Below, piece by piece: positions 22,388-35,139 of a stretch of 64,000 nucleotides of DNA. Position 1 is the stretch's first letter, and each line of letters opens with the position of its first letter. A model generated the notes under the pieces. It was given only the letters and a program-made list of their open reading frames with translations, ran no database searches and was not told where the DNA came from. Both the position numbers and the translations under genes were made by a program. This DNA is from Erythrocercus mccallii (Eukaryota; Chordata; Aves; Passeriformes; Dicruridae): assembly GCA_013397435.1 (NCBI GenBank), contig VZRG01002302.1, positions 2,580 to 66,579 of the forward strand, in the 5' to 3' direction.

Positions 22388-25300
22388 ATTATTACGGAGC
22401 TAATGGTGTCTGCATCTAAGAATTACTCAGACCGTGAGCAAGATACGGGATTGCTTTAAAACTCTTGCTGTTCAGGGTAGGTTCTGCCTTGCGACTCACA
22501 GGTCCCACACTCAGTTAACGAAAGCAGTGATCCTGGGTGAGGCAGGAGTAGAGCAAGTCTTTTCTTCCTCCCACAGTCTTATTGAAGTTGGACTTTTTTT
22601 TTCCCAGGGGTTAAAAAATACAGTAGCTTCTGAAGATAAAAAGGGTGTGTTCAAAAGGTACTTCAAGGAGAGAGAAGAAATATAAAAATTGAGTAATTAG
22701 AGGTTTTAAGTACATGGTGAGGACTAGCTATTTAAATAAAAGTGACTTGCAAAGCTTCTGTGTTTTTTGTTGGTTTGTTTGGGGTTTTTTTATGGATGCT
22801 GGAGCCACAACATTTACTATGATTCTTTTAAAATCAATTCTGGATACAAAAGTGAGGGAAGGATCTCACAGTTATGACAAGTCACAAGTCTGTAATTTCA
22901 TTTTGCAATTAGTTCAGTCATGGCAGATGAAGCTTTTCATGCTTACGAATTCAGTGCTATTCATGATTAATATAACAATTGGAATTTGTGTTAAAATAGA
23001 TAAACACACAGAAATCCTTTGTCATTGGCTTTACTGAGAGTGAAGATATATTCACTGAAGCAGACAACATAATTCTTAAATGCTGGCTAAAATGGAAAAT
23101 AACTATGACTGAAAATGGGTAATGTAACTAACAGGGCTTAAAATATGAAGACTTGTCTGTAGGAATGATTCCTTCCTCTAAAGACAATTTCATCCTGGTT
23201 GTGAAGAGAGAATCTTGGGTCTGTTGGTAGCAGTAGAGATGGAAAAATGTCCATTTCCAGTTTGTGCCTTGAGCCTCAGCTCTACTGGGATGATGGCAAT
23301 GTGAGCCACAAGTGCCTATTGAGAATTCCTAGAGGGTATCTGATGTTTTTTTAAAATTCTGACTATAGGAGGCTGAAAGCAAGCGGATGCTACCCAAAAG
23401 GAATTTGGAAGCACTAAGAAAGAGTTAGCCTTTTAGCAACTGGTAACATCAACCTTTAAGAAAAGGGCTTGCTTTTTGGATGAGTCAGATGATGTCAGAG
23501 GTCATTATATTAGAACTGCTACCAAACAAACATGAAGTCTTCATCTTTAGATAGGCTTTGTATTAGTCTTCTGTATTATTCTTAGCAGAGCTTTCAGTCA
23601 CAAAAAACGAACTTAAAAATAATAGCTATATAGTGAAAAGTATATATATGTCTGGAGACTGGGTAATGTGCTGATACTGAAGCAGTTTGGTATTTGGTAT
23701 CCTTACAGCTGGCACTTTTGAAAAAATAAATTCTGTGGACAGTAAATTTATCAGTAGGATTTGAGTCTAAAGCATGCAGACTTGGAAAGGAGGTTTTCCT
23801 TTTGGAGTAACTGGTTGTGAAGGCAGTTTTTCCTTCACAGAAAGATAATCTCTACAGGTAGCCAAGACACACTGGACAAGAAAGGGGGGAAAGTGGTTGT
23901 ATTGATTCATGACCGCTTCTACTGTGTTCTCAAACTTGAAGGCAGTTGAGGTTTTGAGGACAGAAAAAGCTGAAATTCTCACATATTTCCTTCACTTTGT
24001 TAAACTGAGTGTTCTTAAAGGTGTATATTCAAATGAAGTAGGACTAAGATAAAGTCTAGTAATTGTTAACAATAAAAAGGACCAAGTTCCAGTTACATAC
24101 AAATGTTCTCTTACCTCTGCATTAAAGCAATCTTGTCTGCTTTCTTCTTTAGTTGTTTGAAGGCAGACATTAATTTCTTTGAAACTCTCAGTATAATGGA
24201 TCGAGTGTTTGAAAGATTTGCTTTAATAACCGGGGGAGAATGTTGCCAAAATCCAAAGGAAATTGTGAAATGCAGTTTAGTAATCAGTGCAATGTGTTTT
24301 AAATTTAGTCCCTGAAGTCTGCCTAGAAGAAAAACGATGGTATTAGGGAAAGCTGTTGGTGTTAATAAAGTCACAAACTAGAAAGGCAAAGACAGACTTA
24401 ATTTAGAATTTACCATTTGAATCCCAAAAGTTTATGTAGCTGTACTGAAACAATTATTTTCATTGGCAAGATTGAAGTTTACCTTCTCTCAGTGGGTTGT
24501 GTTACAGCACCTTAATTATACTTGACCATGAAGTTCCAAGTGGAAGAGATTTTGTCAACACTGAAAAATTGTAAAAAGCCTTAAAAAAAAAAAAGCCCTA
24601 TCAAGGATGCTGTTGGTGCAGATGGAGTAAAAGGCTGAACTTTCAGGTTATAGGTTGTACTTTTGGAAAAGATCAGCTACAGGTACTGTTAGCTCAGTCC
24701 TGCTAGGTTGAACCATTAGTGGCTGCCATACTTTAAAGCAGTTTCCAAAGTGATTCCAGTGCTGGGGAGTTCGTATGCAGCTGGCGCTGCAGCCAGGCTG
24801 GCTATGAGAAAGAGGTAGGTAGGGTGTGAGGTAGCTCTGTATCTCCTCGGCTTTGAGTTGTGGACTTGGGATGACTCTGCTTGGGTGGGTCCCAGACTTT
24901 GTTGCAGGAGACAGTATGTGCACTATAGCTCAGCTTGCCTTTATCTTGGGTAATGAGAGTTCGTCTCTGTGTATTGATTCAGTCTGCAAACAGTTGGGGC
25001 TGTACCAAATTGGGTCCCAAGTTTAGACTTTTAGATAGTGTAGCTGCTGTAACTTTTTTCCTGTCTCTGGAGGAAAAGAAAACCAACCCAGACTTCGCCT
25101 TGTGGTATCTCTTCTTCATACTAATAGAGTTAAAAGAGTAATGTTTCTTTATCAGCAGGACACAGCTTTCATTCCCATAGCTCTATAAAGCTCAGTGGTG
25201 TGGAATATATTTTAGCACATCTCTAAATTGATCTAAGTATACTCTGAGTAACTAAAAAATAAAAGGGACAAAAATCCAAAACAGCAGCAAAGATAAATGC

Positions 25301-27427
25301 TTCACTCTTTTAGTGAAGAGTGTCTTAGCCTAGGATTTGAGTCACAGGCAGATTCTGTTTAAATTAGTGTAGGGTCTGGAATACTGTTCTGTTAAAATAT
25401 TGTCTAACTGAGCCCTTTCTTTATAGTTTGTTATTCAGCTTAGAGTACAGATATTGAGCTAGCTATGTGTTTGGCCTTTGCTTGTGCCAAGCACACCCCA
25501 AATGTTGGCCTTTGTGAAAGTCCTTGTCCGGATAGTAAAGTACAGAGGTCCCTCTTTGTGTGATGTAAGGACTTTGATACCCTATTGAGTACATGGACTT
25601 GTGTAGGCAGTCCAAGTGCATTTGGGGAGATGTCATTGCTGAACTTGACATCATTGTCAAACTCTTTTTTTGTCAATTTTTTGTCAAACTCTTATTTTCT
25701 CTAAGCACTTTAAAAAAAGTATTCTCTTTAGATAATGTGTGCTAGCTTATATAAAAGCGTACCATGGTGAGCTCATGGAGCTTAGAGTCCTTAGGGACTG
25801 GTATCTCTCTCTTGGCCTAAGTCTCTCCATGTACTCACCACCCCAGCAGCTCATTTTTTTTATCAGAGAGAAAGGTGTCAGATGTGAAATGCAATCAGTC
25901 TTGTCTCTGGCATGCAGATATCCACTTTTTCCATATTTAACTTCCGGGTGTTTAGGTAAGGCTTGCATTGGGTCTCTCTTTTCTTATTTTGCTTTTTTTC
26001 CTTTGGTACACCATTTTGAACTACTCCAGTGTAGGCTAATGGTAAATCTTCTACTAGATCAAATTATTTTATAGTTAGAAATTAGATGCAATACAGTTTC
26101 ACCTAAAGTAGCAAGTCTCTGTTTTATTTGAACTACGTCTTACACTCTAAACCACACCCTACATTTTTTTAAACTTGCAACGTTGGATTCTCCTCACTTA
26201 CCTTGGCAAAGTATTCTAGTGTCTAAGAATAAGCTACAAATATTCATCTAATGTCAAATGCCAGGTACTTGATCTAGCAGGAAAAAATCAAAAGATGAAA
26301 AGAAGTTTGAAGTCTTTGTAATTTAGATTATGACCTAGTTGTTGCTTTATTTTCTATTGCAGAAGTCAGTTAAGCAAAATATGAGAACTCAGTTTTCATG
26401 TACGTGTGGGAGTGGGATGAGCTTCTCCTAAAATGTGGACACCTGAACTGTAGGTACCAGTTGGGGATGGAGACCTGTCAATGGGCTTTCCCTGCCTGTG
26501 TGTTCCAAGGTCTCTTGCACCACCAAATACTCACTTTGTCCTCACTTTCTTACTGGCATAACTAGAATCCACTGTAGTCTCTAATTTAGCCTGTATTCTT
26601 TTTTGTGTGTACATGATCTTATGTTTGACTTGCCATAATCCATATTGCAATAAATTTACTGTTGAAAGGGATTTGTCACCATTACTAGTCCTTTGTTGCT
26701 ACCTCTGAATTTGTCAGTTTCTGATAGTGGCAGATGATGCTGTCGAATATTCTTCTTTGCAGACATAAGTACAATACAAGAAGTATTAAGCGTAACACTA
26801 CGCTTTGTGTCTGCTGGACACAAATAGAAAATAGAAGCACGTTCTTCTTTACCTTGTGGACTTCTATTTACCTGTTAATCCAATTAATTGATCACATAGG
26901 TAGGTCAGCATTTAACACAATTGAAATTAAGATTATGCAGCTAAGTTTTATGGTGTTTATATGCCTTTATTTAATTCCCTTGAAACCGTGATGCTAGAGG
27001 TTAGTTTGTGATTATGGTGATTCGTGGAACAGAAGCTCAGAATTTATGACAGTAATAGTGTAATAGTGAGATTGCCCTTCATTCTTTATTTGTCAAATAA
27101 TTGTAATATGGAGGTCTGGAGACATCTGAGTAGAGAGAAAAGAAAGATTTCATTATTTTATTATTGTATGATCTGATTAATTCTCAAATTAGCCATGTAA
27201 GAAACCATGGGTTACAAATGAGTTTAGCAGCCCTTCCATTGTTTGCTGGATAGCTAGTATGGACATTGCAAGAGCTTCCAAGATGTGAAGCAAACATTAG
27301 AATGTGTGGTGTGTTCCTTCTAAAAGTATTTTATTTTCTGAATGTAAAAGTTCTTACAGTGTAAAAAAGCAGAAAATGAAATTAAATATTTCTGTAGTGT
27401 GATTATGGCTGAATTGCACAAGTCACA

Positions 27428-27455
27428 CCTGTCCTTTCCTCTTTACCAGGTAAGA
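27428..27455 (+). promoter_or_regulatory. Candidate recursive splice site
   Basis: A tract with CTGTCCTTTCCTCTTTACCAG is followed directly by GTAAGA: an acceptor ending at 27449 and a donor starting at 27450 with no exon between. This fits the recursive-splicing consensus, a polypyrimidine tract then CAG|GTAAG, known from long vertebrate and fly introns. It lies about 20 kb downstream of the exon 1 donor and 168 bases before an LTR insertion. Use in vivo is inferred. Confidence 0.3.
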
Positions 27456-27612
27456 ACTAGTTTATGTGCACTCCAAATAGCGCGTAGAATATGCTTCAGA
27501 TCAGTCTATTCTAAGTTGTTTAGATGAACTTCTCTGAAAGTAGCTCTCAGGAAGATGGAGTTTAGTATTGTATTATGCTCATTTTTCTGGAGAAGTTGAA
27601 AAAGCTACTGTC

Positions 27613-27617
27613 CTTCA
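27613..27617 (+). repeat. 5-bp target-site duplication, left copy
   Basis: CTTCA directly precedes the LTR and is repeated perfectly after it at 28360-28364. Confidence 0.75.
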
Positions 27618-28359
27618 TGTCTTGGAAAGACAGGTATCTGCCAGGGAAAGCTGGAGCTTCCCTTGGAATGGAGAATGTAAACCCTCTCCCTCCAAATTAT
27701 TATAATTTTGCAATTAAGGACTTTCAGGCAAAGATATTGGAATAGGAATAACAGTTCTTTACTAGGAATATTAAAAATACAAATGTAGTAGTAAAAAAAA
27801 AAAAGCAAGCAAACGAACAAAAAATCCTAGAAACCCTGACAGAGTTAGAATATGACCTGACCTGACCACTGTTGGCCAGGGTGTTGGAAGCAGTCCAAAT
27901 ATGTCCTGGAGTAACAGATGTGGTTCTGTTGGAGTAGAGATGATCCTGTAGAAAGGTCCAGTGGTGGCGAGATGAGTCCGGTCTTCCTCTGGATTCCAGT
28001 GGAAAAACCAGAATACCCGGTGTTCCTGAGTCTCAGTTTTTATCTAGGTAGGAATGGTTGGCTCCGCACACTGGGTGGAGCATCTCATAATGGGATGATG
28101 TAATGTTTTCAGTCATGTGGTGAGCCTTAATGGCCTATTAATAGGAGATATCCCCTGGAGGGAGGACTGGTCATGGAAGAGTTAAGGAACTTTGCACCAC
28201 CTGGTTTTAACAGCTGGCCCATTAACAGAAGGCACCTGCCCCCTGCCCCCCCCCAGTGTTATGAGGAATGGGTTATACAAAGAAAAACAACTCCCCAACC
28301 CGTTTCAACAGATGGAAAATAGAGTACACATTTTTAGTTACATATTGCAACCCAAGACA
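27618..28359 (-). mobile_element. Solo LTR of an avian endogenous retrovirus
   Basis: This 742-bp element begins TGTCTTGG and ends AAGACA, giving TG...CA ends, and is flanked by perfect CTTCA duplications. I recognise it as an LTR type common in passerine genomes; the 5-bp duplication fits an ERVL-like integrase. It reads on the minus strand: a TATA-like AGATAAAAA (plus 28037-28045) and, about 280 bp downstream, an AGTAAA polyadenylation variant (plus 27758-27763) are correctly ordered only in that direction. No internal retroviral region is attached, so it is a product of LTR-LTR recombination. A C-run lies near 28244-28254. Small ORFs inside are not genes. Confidence 0.85.
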
Positions 28360-28364
28360 CTTCA
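28360..28364 (+). repeat. 5-bp target-site duplication, right copy
   Basis: CTTCA, identical to 27613-27617, marks the right end of the LTR insertion. Confidence 0.75.
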
Positions 28365-29872
28365 CTACTTTTTTCTTGTGCAAAATTATGTCAAAACTTG
28401 TGGAAATAAAGCCAGAAACAGCAATCCAGAGTCTTTAAAATAGTATTCGGTTTCATACATGTGAAAGCAGTTTCTGAAAAAATGTCATTGGAAACCTCAG
28501 ATGCCAGCCTTCAATTTAAAGGAATAGCAAAATGAGTCATTCTTAAAACATTAAAAAAAATCTATAGTGTATTTTTTGTCCAGTAATAGAAAAAGGATTG
28601 ACTCTGAATATGAAATGCTGAGCTTTATTGCATTTGCATTAGGCAGAATTATTAACATTGTATTGTAGAGGCTGTGGCACATTTTTGGCAAGCTGATACA
28701 TTCCTCCTTTTCTCTGTTGCTTCCTCCCACTCAAGAGCTTTTGTCTTTTCTATCTGCTTTTTGAAGAGAGAAATGTGGTATGCATAAAGACCTCTGAAAC
28801 TATAACTCAAGTTTGGATTTGATATAAAGCTAAACTGTTACCATAAATTAAGATTACAGAAATATACAAAGCTAAAAACCTTTTTCTTATTTAAATAAAG
28901 CCAAATATAGTTAAACTATAATATTATCAGGCAGTAGGAATTAACAGCCTGACTTTTGTAGCTAATACCTGGCAGAGCTGAGAAATGACTGTTGTGTAAG
29001 GTAATTGTGCCTTCTCCATGTGTGTTTGTGTATCATCTTTTCTCCTTTGAGAGGAGGCTATTATGAAATATGACAGTGAGTTAAATGTATGAAAAGCCCA
29101 ACACTTGTCCTCACAAGAAGTGTATGATAGTATGATGCCAACTACTGTCATGTTCTATTTTTAGCAAGTATGAACTTGGTCTGTGGTTTTACTGAGAAAT
29201 CTTGGTCTCTACTGGATGAATTTGGGGAAGAACAGTGTAACCCATAGTTTTTTTGTTAGAATGGTAGGAACTTTTCATCATCAAACCTATTGACTGTCCC
29301 ATGAACTGTACCTGAAAATAGCTACTTGCCACGGGTTGATACCTTGGAGAATTCTTGTAAGCCTGTTGTATGCAAAACCCCATTAGCAAGGTTCAGAGGT
29401 GCCTCCATACACTGCACACATGAAAGATCTTTTCTGAACAGCCTTGGAATGCTACATGTGGGTTGTTTCTAAAACAAACAGATAGTAACTCTTCCCCTCT
29501 GCCTCTGTTTATATATAGACATAGATGAATTAAAAAGCTTGATTTATCTGGAGGCGGCTTTATTTATTTAATTTATTAAAATAAAAAGTCTATAAAAAGT
29601 AGCCCTCATCTTTAAATGGATAATGAAGTACTCTAGGACTAATATTTATATAAATAAGTATTTTTAATAAAACTGGTAATACTTAACTCTAAAGACATTT
29701 CACTGTGATGTTTAACATCTAAGGCTGAAGAATTATGTTCCTGAGATGAGAAGAGAGCAGGCAGGGGAGAGGGGGCTGAAGCTGACTCTTCATAGCCAAG
29801 GATATCTGAAAATGGATCATTAATACTAATACTAATTTTCCTTTTTAGGTCTTCTTCTTCAAGTTTTATTTA
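28365..29872. other. AT-rich spacer between two LTRs
   Basis: No gene or recognisable repeat. Bases 29560-29660 are especially A/T-rich. The ORFs on either strand are under 80 codons and unremarkable. Confidence 0.5.
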
Positions 29873-30810
29873 ATATAGTATGCTTGCATGGAAAGATTTT
29901 GGTAGCAGGAAGGGCTCAGGTGTGGCTTGTGAGAAGCTCCCCTCATGTCTGACATAGCCAGTGCCAGATGGTTCCAAGGTGGAGGTGCTGCTGGCCAAGG
30001 CTGAGCCGTGCAGTGGTGGGGTAACAGATTTAAGAAGGGGGAAAAATGTTTCTGTGTGGGAACAATTGCAGACAGATAGGAGTGAGCATATGAGCAAAGC
30101 AACTCTGCAATCATCAAGGTCAGTGAAGGAGGGGCAGGAGAGGCCTCAGATGGTGGAGCAGAGATTCCCTGGCAGCCCATGGATGATGACTGTGGTGAGC
30201 CAGGCTGTGCCCTTGTAGTCTGTGGAGGTCCAAGGTGAACCCACTTGGAACTCCTGGAGAGCCCCATGCCGAAGCACGTGAGTGCCCGAAGGAGACTGTG
30301 ATGCTATGGGAAGCCTGTGCTGGAGGATGCTCCTGGCAGGACTTGTGGACCATGGAGGGAGAAGCCCAGGCTGAAGCATGTCTGCTGCCAGGACATGTGA
30401 CCCCACAGGGGACCCTGCTGGAGCAGTCTATTCCTAAAGGATTGTACCCTGTGGATAGCACCTATGCTGGAGCAGTGGGTTCATGGATTGCAGCCCATGG
30501 GAAGGACTCACACTGGAGAAGTTTATGGAGGATAATCTCCCATGGGAGAAACCCCATGCTGAAGCAGGGAGAAAGTTGTTTCTCATTGTCCTACTCTGAT
30601 TTGATTGGTTATAAATTAAATTATAAACAAACTTGACTTGCGAATCAAGGTTGTTTTGCCCATGACAGTAGTTGGTGAGTGATGACCCTGTCCTTACCTT
30701 GACCCAAGTGCCTTTCATTGTATTTTCTCTGCCCTGTCCAGTTGAGGAGTGGAAGTGATGGGAATATTTTTGGTGGACATCTAGTGTCCAGCCAAGGTTA
30801 GCCAACCACA
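29873..30810 (+). mobile_element. Solo LTR of an avian endogenous retrovirus, longer type
   Basis: The element is roughly 938 bp. The right end, GTTAGCCAACCACA, and the left part, TTTGGTAGCAGG, match a long LTR type I know from Neoaves. The left boundary is approximate because the expected TG start is mutated, and no clear target-site duplication is visible. Plus orientation is supported by a TATA-like ATTTAAGAA (30028-30036) and an ATTAAA polyadenylation signal (30615-30620). The middle (about 30250-30580) is a degenerate tandem array built on a motif like ATGCTGGAGCAG with CCCATGGGA, which leaves several stop-free frames, including a 133-codon one at 30235-30636. No internal retroviral sequence is attached. 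It appears older than the LTR at 43278. Confidence 0.8.
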
Positions 30811-32959
30811 AAATTATAACTATTATATGAAATTTCTGAAAGAAACAGAACAGCTAAAAATTTGATAGTGGAAGACAACTGGTTGTTTCCAGACAAAGCT
30901 TTTCAAGTGATAGCAAATACTATAAAAAGTGATGGGGAAGTATTTGAATAAATATCTTGTCTAGGAGATGGTAATGGAAGTTCAGAGATGCTTAAGAAGG
31001 TGGGGTTCTGTTTAACTGGTGCAGTGTTGCATCCTGACAGCTCTTGCTCCCAGAAGCATTGGTGGGGTCAAAAGTTTTCAAATACTCAGCTATCACACAA
31101 ACCTTTAATCTGTGTTAAGTACTCATCCTTAGTGATATGCTAGCCTTATGGCTTTTTTAGCTCATACATCATCTCAGTATACACTGCCTAACCACTGTCG
31201 CCATTTTCTGCCCTTTGCATATTTATAATGAAACTGTAGGACCACTTTACCCAGTCACAGAGTTTTCCTCAAAAACAGACTAAAGAACATGTTCATTTTA
31301 GTAAAGTTGAATTGGGGAAACATTAGTTGGGTGAGTAATACCGTTCTTTGGTCCATGTGGGCAAACCAGTTTTTCTCGTTCAGTGCTAACCAGCATAATG
31401 TAAAATATGTGTATTTGGGTCATAGTTTCTTAGTTTCATTCCTAAACTAGTATTTTGGGAGGATTGTTTTAAGTTTTCCTGTGCTGCTTATATTGATCTT
31501 GAGATTTCAACTTCTGAAACCGTAATGAAACCAGCTTTGGGAAAGCTAGCAGAAAATTCCATTATTCTGCACCTGAAGGCTTTTTGATTTTTCCTTTATG
31601 AAAGTTAAGTGCTGGTTGTTTTCTCAGCAGATGTGTACAGATGTCACAGTATGCTTAGATGCAGGTTAGTGCAGACAGGTGACCTGATGGGGACTTCAAT
31701 TGTAGTATTAAGTAGCATGGGCCTAGTCATATCCATATTTCTGAAAACTGAATGTCTGTAAGCAGATTCCTTGAGAAATTTGGCCTAGCAGTGCTCACTG
31801 TTAGTCTTTCTACTTGGTGCTCAGGGAGGGTTTGATGAGCTTGTTGCTGGCTTTCATGTTGAAGACTGACCTAGGATAGATACAGCCCTGGAGAGAAACT
31901 TCTTATTAAGGGTATGTTGCCTCTCCTTACATATAAGGAAATCTATACAATAGAATAAGAAACTATTGCCATTTTGTTCAAGTTTGAGCATGCTGGAATT
32001 AAAAACCAGTAGTAGGAAAAACAGTCCCCATACTAAATATACTTGATTTTTTTGCCTTAGTTTTTCTTCTCTCCCAGACTCACATAACACAGACAGATAC
32101 ATATTGTACAACAAATTTTGTTTTGGTTGAAGATTGTTAGCAGTGGCCTTTGAATAGGGTGAGATCTGATAAAAAACACAGAAATTCTCTTTATGAAAAG
32201 GAGGTAATATTATTAAATGGTCCACAGTATTGAAATGATAATTTATAATAGTAAATCTAAGCTTCTCAGTTTTGTAAAGTAAATTCTATTTCTTTAGAAG
32301 TCCGAGTAGTAAAGGACCATTGTCTGGTCCACTCTAAAGTGGAATTCTCTGATGAGCTGCATCTGACCTGTGGATTTAGTGGACCCAGTAAGATTCTTGC
32401 TTTGCTGAAGCTTTTTTCTGCGTTTTTCTGCATGTTTTGCTAAAACCCTAAATACTGTGACTCAAACAGACCTGTGTATCTGCTAATTTGTGATTGCCAT
32501 CAGTTTCTGGGCAAAAATAATTATTTAAAAATATTTTAATAAAATTACTTCTTGAAAGTTGATCACACTTTTTCTTGTTGTGTGCAGAAATAACTTGTAG
32601 ATATGCAAGCAGTCTCTGCTTTCCATGCTCAGATGCCTCTTTAGATGTGTGAAGTGCTGAGTGGTGTGACCAGTTGTTCTGTTTCAAGACAGGCTTTTAA
32701 ATGCTTGGTCAGAATTGTGTCAATGCACACACAGCTTTGAGTGTCCTGGCCTTCAGGGATGCTTGAGAAGTTACTGGTCTCATGTTAATATCTGGATTTT
32801 CAGTTAATACATTGAGATATAATTTTGCTTTTTGGGTGGATGGATGTTAATAGAACTAGAGTAGTAACTGGAAAATGAGCAAAATTAAATAACACAAATT
32901 TTCATAGTATCTTGGTTTTCTTCTTTACTCATTTGTTTTGGTACCTGTTCCATCACATT
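30811..32959. other. Putative intronic DNA
   Basis: No gene and no recognised repeat. The longest frame (31854-32225, minus, 123 codons) has a Phe/Leu/Asn-rich translation of no known family and is within chance expectation. Confidence 0.5.
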
Positions 32960-33592
32960 TTAAATCTGGTGGGTTAAACCACCTCTCACCGATGTCCACT
33001 GGGATACCCAGCCATTGACCACTATTCTCTGGATGCAACCAAAAGTGTCCCAAAGGACGTTGGTGACAAATGGTGTCCCTCAGGTGTCTGTGCTATTTAA
33101 TGTCTTCATTAATGAGAAGTTAAAGGGATTGGGTACATCCTCAGGCACCCTCACTCTTGGAGTGAGTCCGGAGGAGGGCCGTGAAGACAATTAGAGGGCT
33201 GGGGCACCTCTCCTGTAAGGAAGGGCAGAAAGAATTGGGATTGTTCAGCCAGCAGAAGGCTCTGGGTAGACCTTATTGCAGCCTTCAGTACTCAAAGGGC
33301 CTATTAAAAAGAAAACATTTTAGCAAAGTCTGTTGCAACAGGATAAGGCATAATGACTTTAAGCTGAAAGAATCTGTTTAGATTAGACATATGAAAGAAA
33401 TGTTTTACAGTAAAGGTGGTGAAACACTGCCCAGAGAGGTGGTCCCCCATCCCTGGAAGTGTTCAAGGTCAGGTTGGGTGGGGCTTTGAACAACCTGATC
33501 TAGTTGAAGAGATCCCTGCTCATTGCTGGGGATGTTGGACTAAATGAACTTTAAAAGCTCTCTTCCAACCTAAACTATTCTATGATTCTGTG
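32960..33592 (+). mobile_element. CR1 LINE, 3' end fragment
   Basis: The right half is a clear CR1 3' end. It contains the conserved block around CATCCCTGGAAGTGTTCAAGG (33449-33469), then GGGCTTTGA, the CTTCCAACC motif and the terminal ATTCTATGATTCTGTG (33577-33592). Further left, degraded reverse-transcriptase C-terminal sequence is visible: a reading like GVPQ-VLFNVFIN, then a jump to the block for a conserved HLS...ELGLF segment, so an internal deletion of several hundred bases is likely. The left boundary is approximate. The copy is 5'-truncated, as is usual for CR1, and has many stops and frameshifts, so it is inactive. Confidence 0.85.
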
Positions 33593-35139
33593 AAAAAGGT
33601 ATTTTTTTGTGCAGGTATGATGTATTTCCAGTAGTAAAAGCACTTGTTCAGGCAGTTCTTTGTATTCACTATCACATTCAGACAGAAAAAAACCTTTCTT
33701 ACTGTTTTCTGAAGGTATCACACCCAACCTTTCTTCATCTGCTATTCTACTGTTGATCAGGTTGTGAAAAAGAAATAGATGACAGAGCTGCATGCTGGGG
33801 GTGTTTGAGTTTTAGTGTGGGTTGGGGTCAAAAATAAATAGCTGTATTTATAGAGGAAAGAGGGAGAACTGCTCTGAACTGATTATACTTGTAAATGCAC
33901 TGGAGTTTTACCTAGAGCACTGAGCTGAAATGTGTGCTTGTTTTGGAATAGATTTAATTAAAGTTTTGTTCAAAGGCTTTTTAAAAAACCTGTTAAATCA
34001 GTTAGGGAGCCACTGATTTAGAGGGAACTGATTAAGGACATACTCTTGGTTTCCTCAGCTTTTCTCTGTTGGTGTTTCTACAGATGTTCAGACTCCTTGT
34101 GCCTTTAAGGGTTGCCTCGTATCACACAGGCCTGGAATGCCTCTGGCTGGATATACTAAAGCATATCTGGACTTCAGCAAAATTGGATTTTGTTTATCCC
34201 TCTTAGTTGTTAACCTAGCCTTAGTTAGGGTTGAAATAATTTCTTATTTTAAAACACACTGAAGTTTGGGAATACATTGCTTTTTATAAGTGTAAAGATC
34301 TCATTTTTGTCTTGACAGATGCCAGGCTGTTAGTATCAGCTAGTCTCTATTTCTCTACAGCTTTTTCTGCTGCTGTTTTGGACACTTTGTTTAAACCAGC
34401 CTATTGCCCTGAAGTACGGTTCCAATTCTCAGAACTGCTTTGATCACCCTTTGCATGTGAGTGCAGCATCCACTATCCTGTGGCATAAAGCTGGCTTTGG
34501 TATGTGCTTGTTGGTAGCTCAGTCATTTACCATGTACAGTCAGAGATCTTTAATGCATGCTGTCCAGAGCTAGTGAGTTGTTTAAATTGTTGGTTATAAC
34601 ATCTCACCTGTTGACACGTGTATGACGTTGTCTTGCCCTAGAAATGCGGGGCAGGCTGTAAGGTATGAGGTTAATACATGAGATGAAAGAGCTGTGTAAT
34701 GTGAAACACAGAATATATAACCACCGGGATGCATCATTTAGATTTCCTGAAAGTAACAATTCACTTTCTTCACAGTTACAAACACAGAGGTTGTGGTAGT
34801 GTTGAGAAGACAGCTGTGCCGCTGCCTAATCACGCTCATTCCAGTGCATATCACATCTGTCAGTCAGGCTCTGTTTTTGACTGCAGGAGCAAGCTTAGCC
34901 ATCATTAGCAGGATACTTGTGTTGTAAGGTTAAACAGAGTAGGGAGGCAATTTGGAGTCGGTCATGATTTCCTTGTTTTGTGTGTACTGTATTACAATGG
35001 TTAAGTTAGAGTAACCCCAGTATGAAGTTTTTCCAGAAATGCCTTTTCCTTTACTTTACCTTGTTTGAATCTGAACTTCACTGCACTTCCTGAATGTAGA
35101 AGAGGTGTGACTGGAATTGGCTTTGGACCTCAGTTTTCA
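33593..35139. other. Spacer between two CR1 fragments
   Basis: AT-rich DNA with no recognisable gene or repeat. ORFs are at most 72 codons. Confidence 0.5.

Larger units (their letters stand above)
11468..27448. other. Putative intron, no assignable gene
   Basis: About 16 kb of AT-rich, CpG-poor DNA. I see only small-scale structure: a 12-bp tandem duplication at 12629-12652, an 18-bp tandem duplication at 22352-22387, an ATT/AAT palindrome near 14507-14522, and T-runs at 15883-15900 and elsewhere. Short ORFs here (the longest is 122 codons at 14657-15025) have no recognisable product and fit chance expectation. No CR1, LTR or SINE copy was recognised, which is a long stretch without one for this window. 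Confidence 0.45.

Noticed and set aside
30235..30636. 133-codon plus-strand ORF and overlapping minus-strand ORFs of 85-133 codons
   Set aside because: They fall wholly or mostly inside the LTR at 29873-30810 and come from its internal tandem array.
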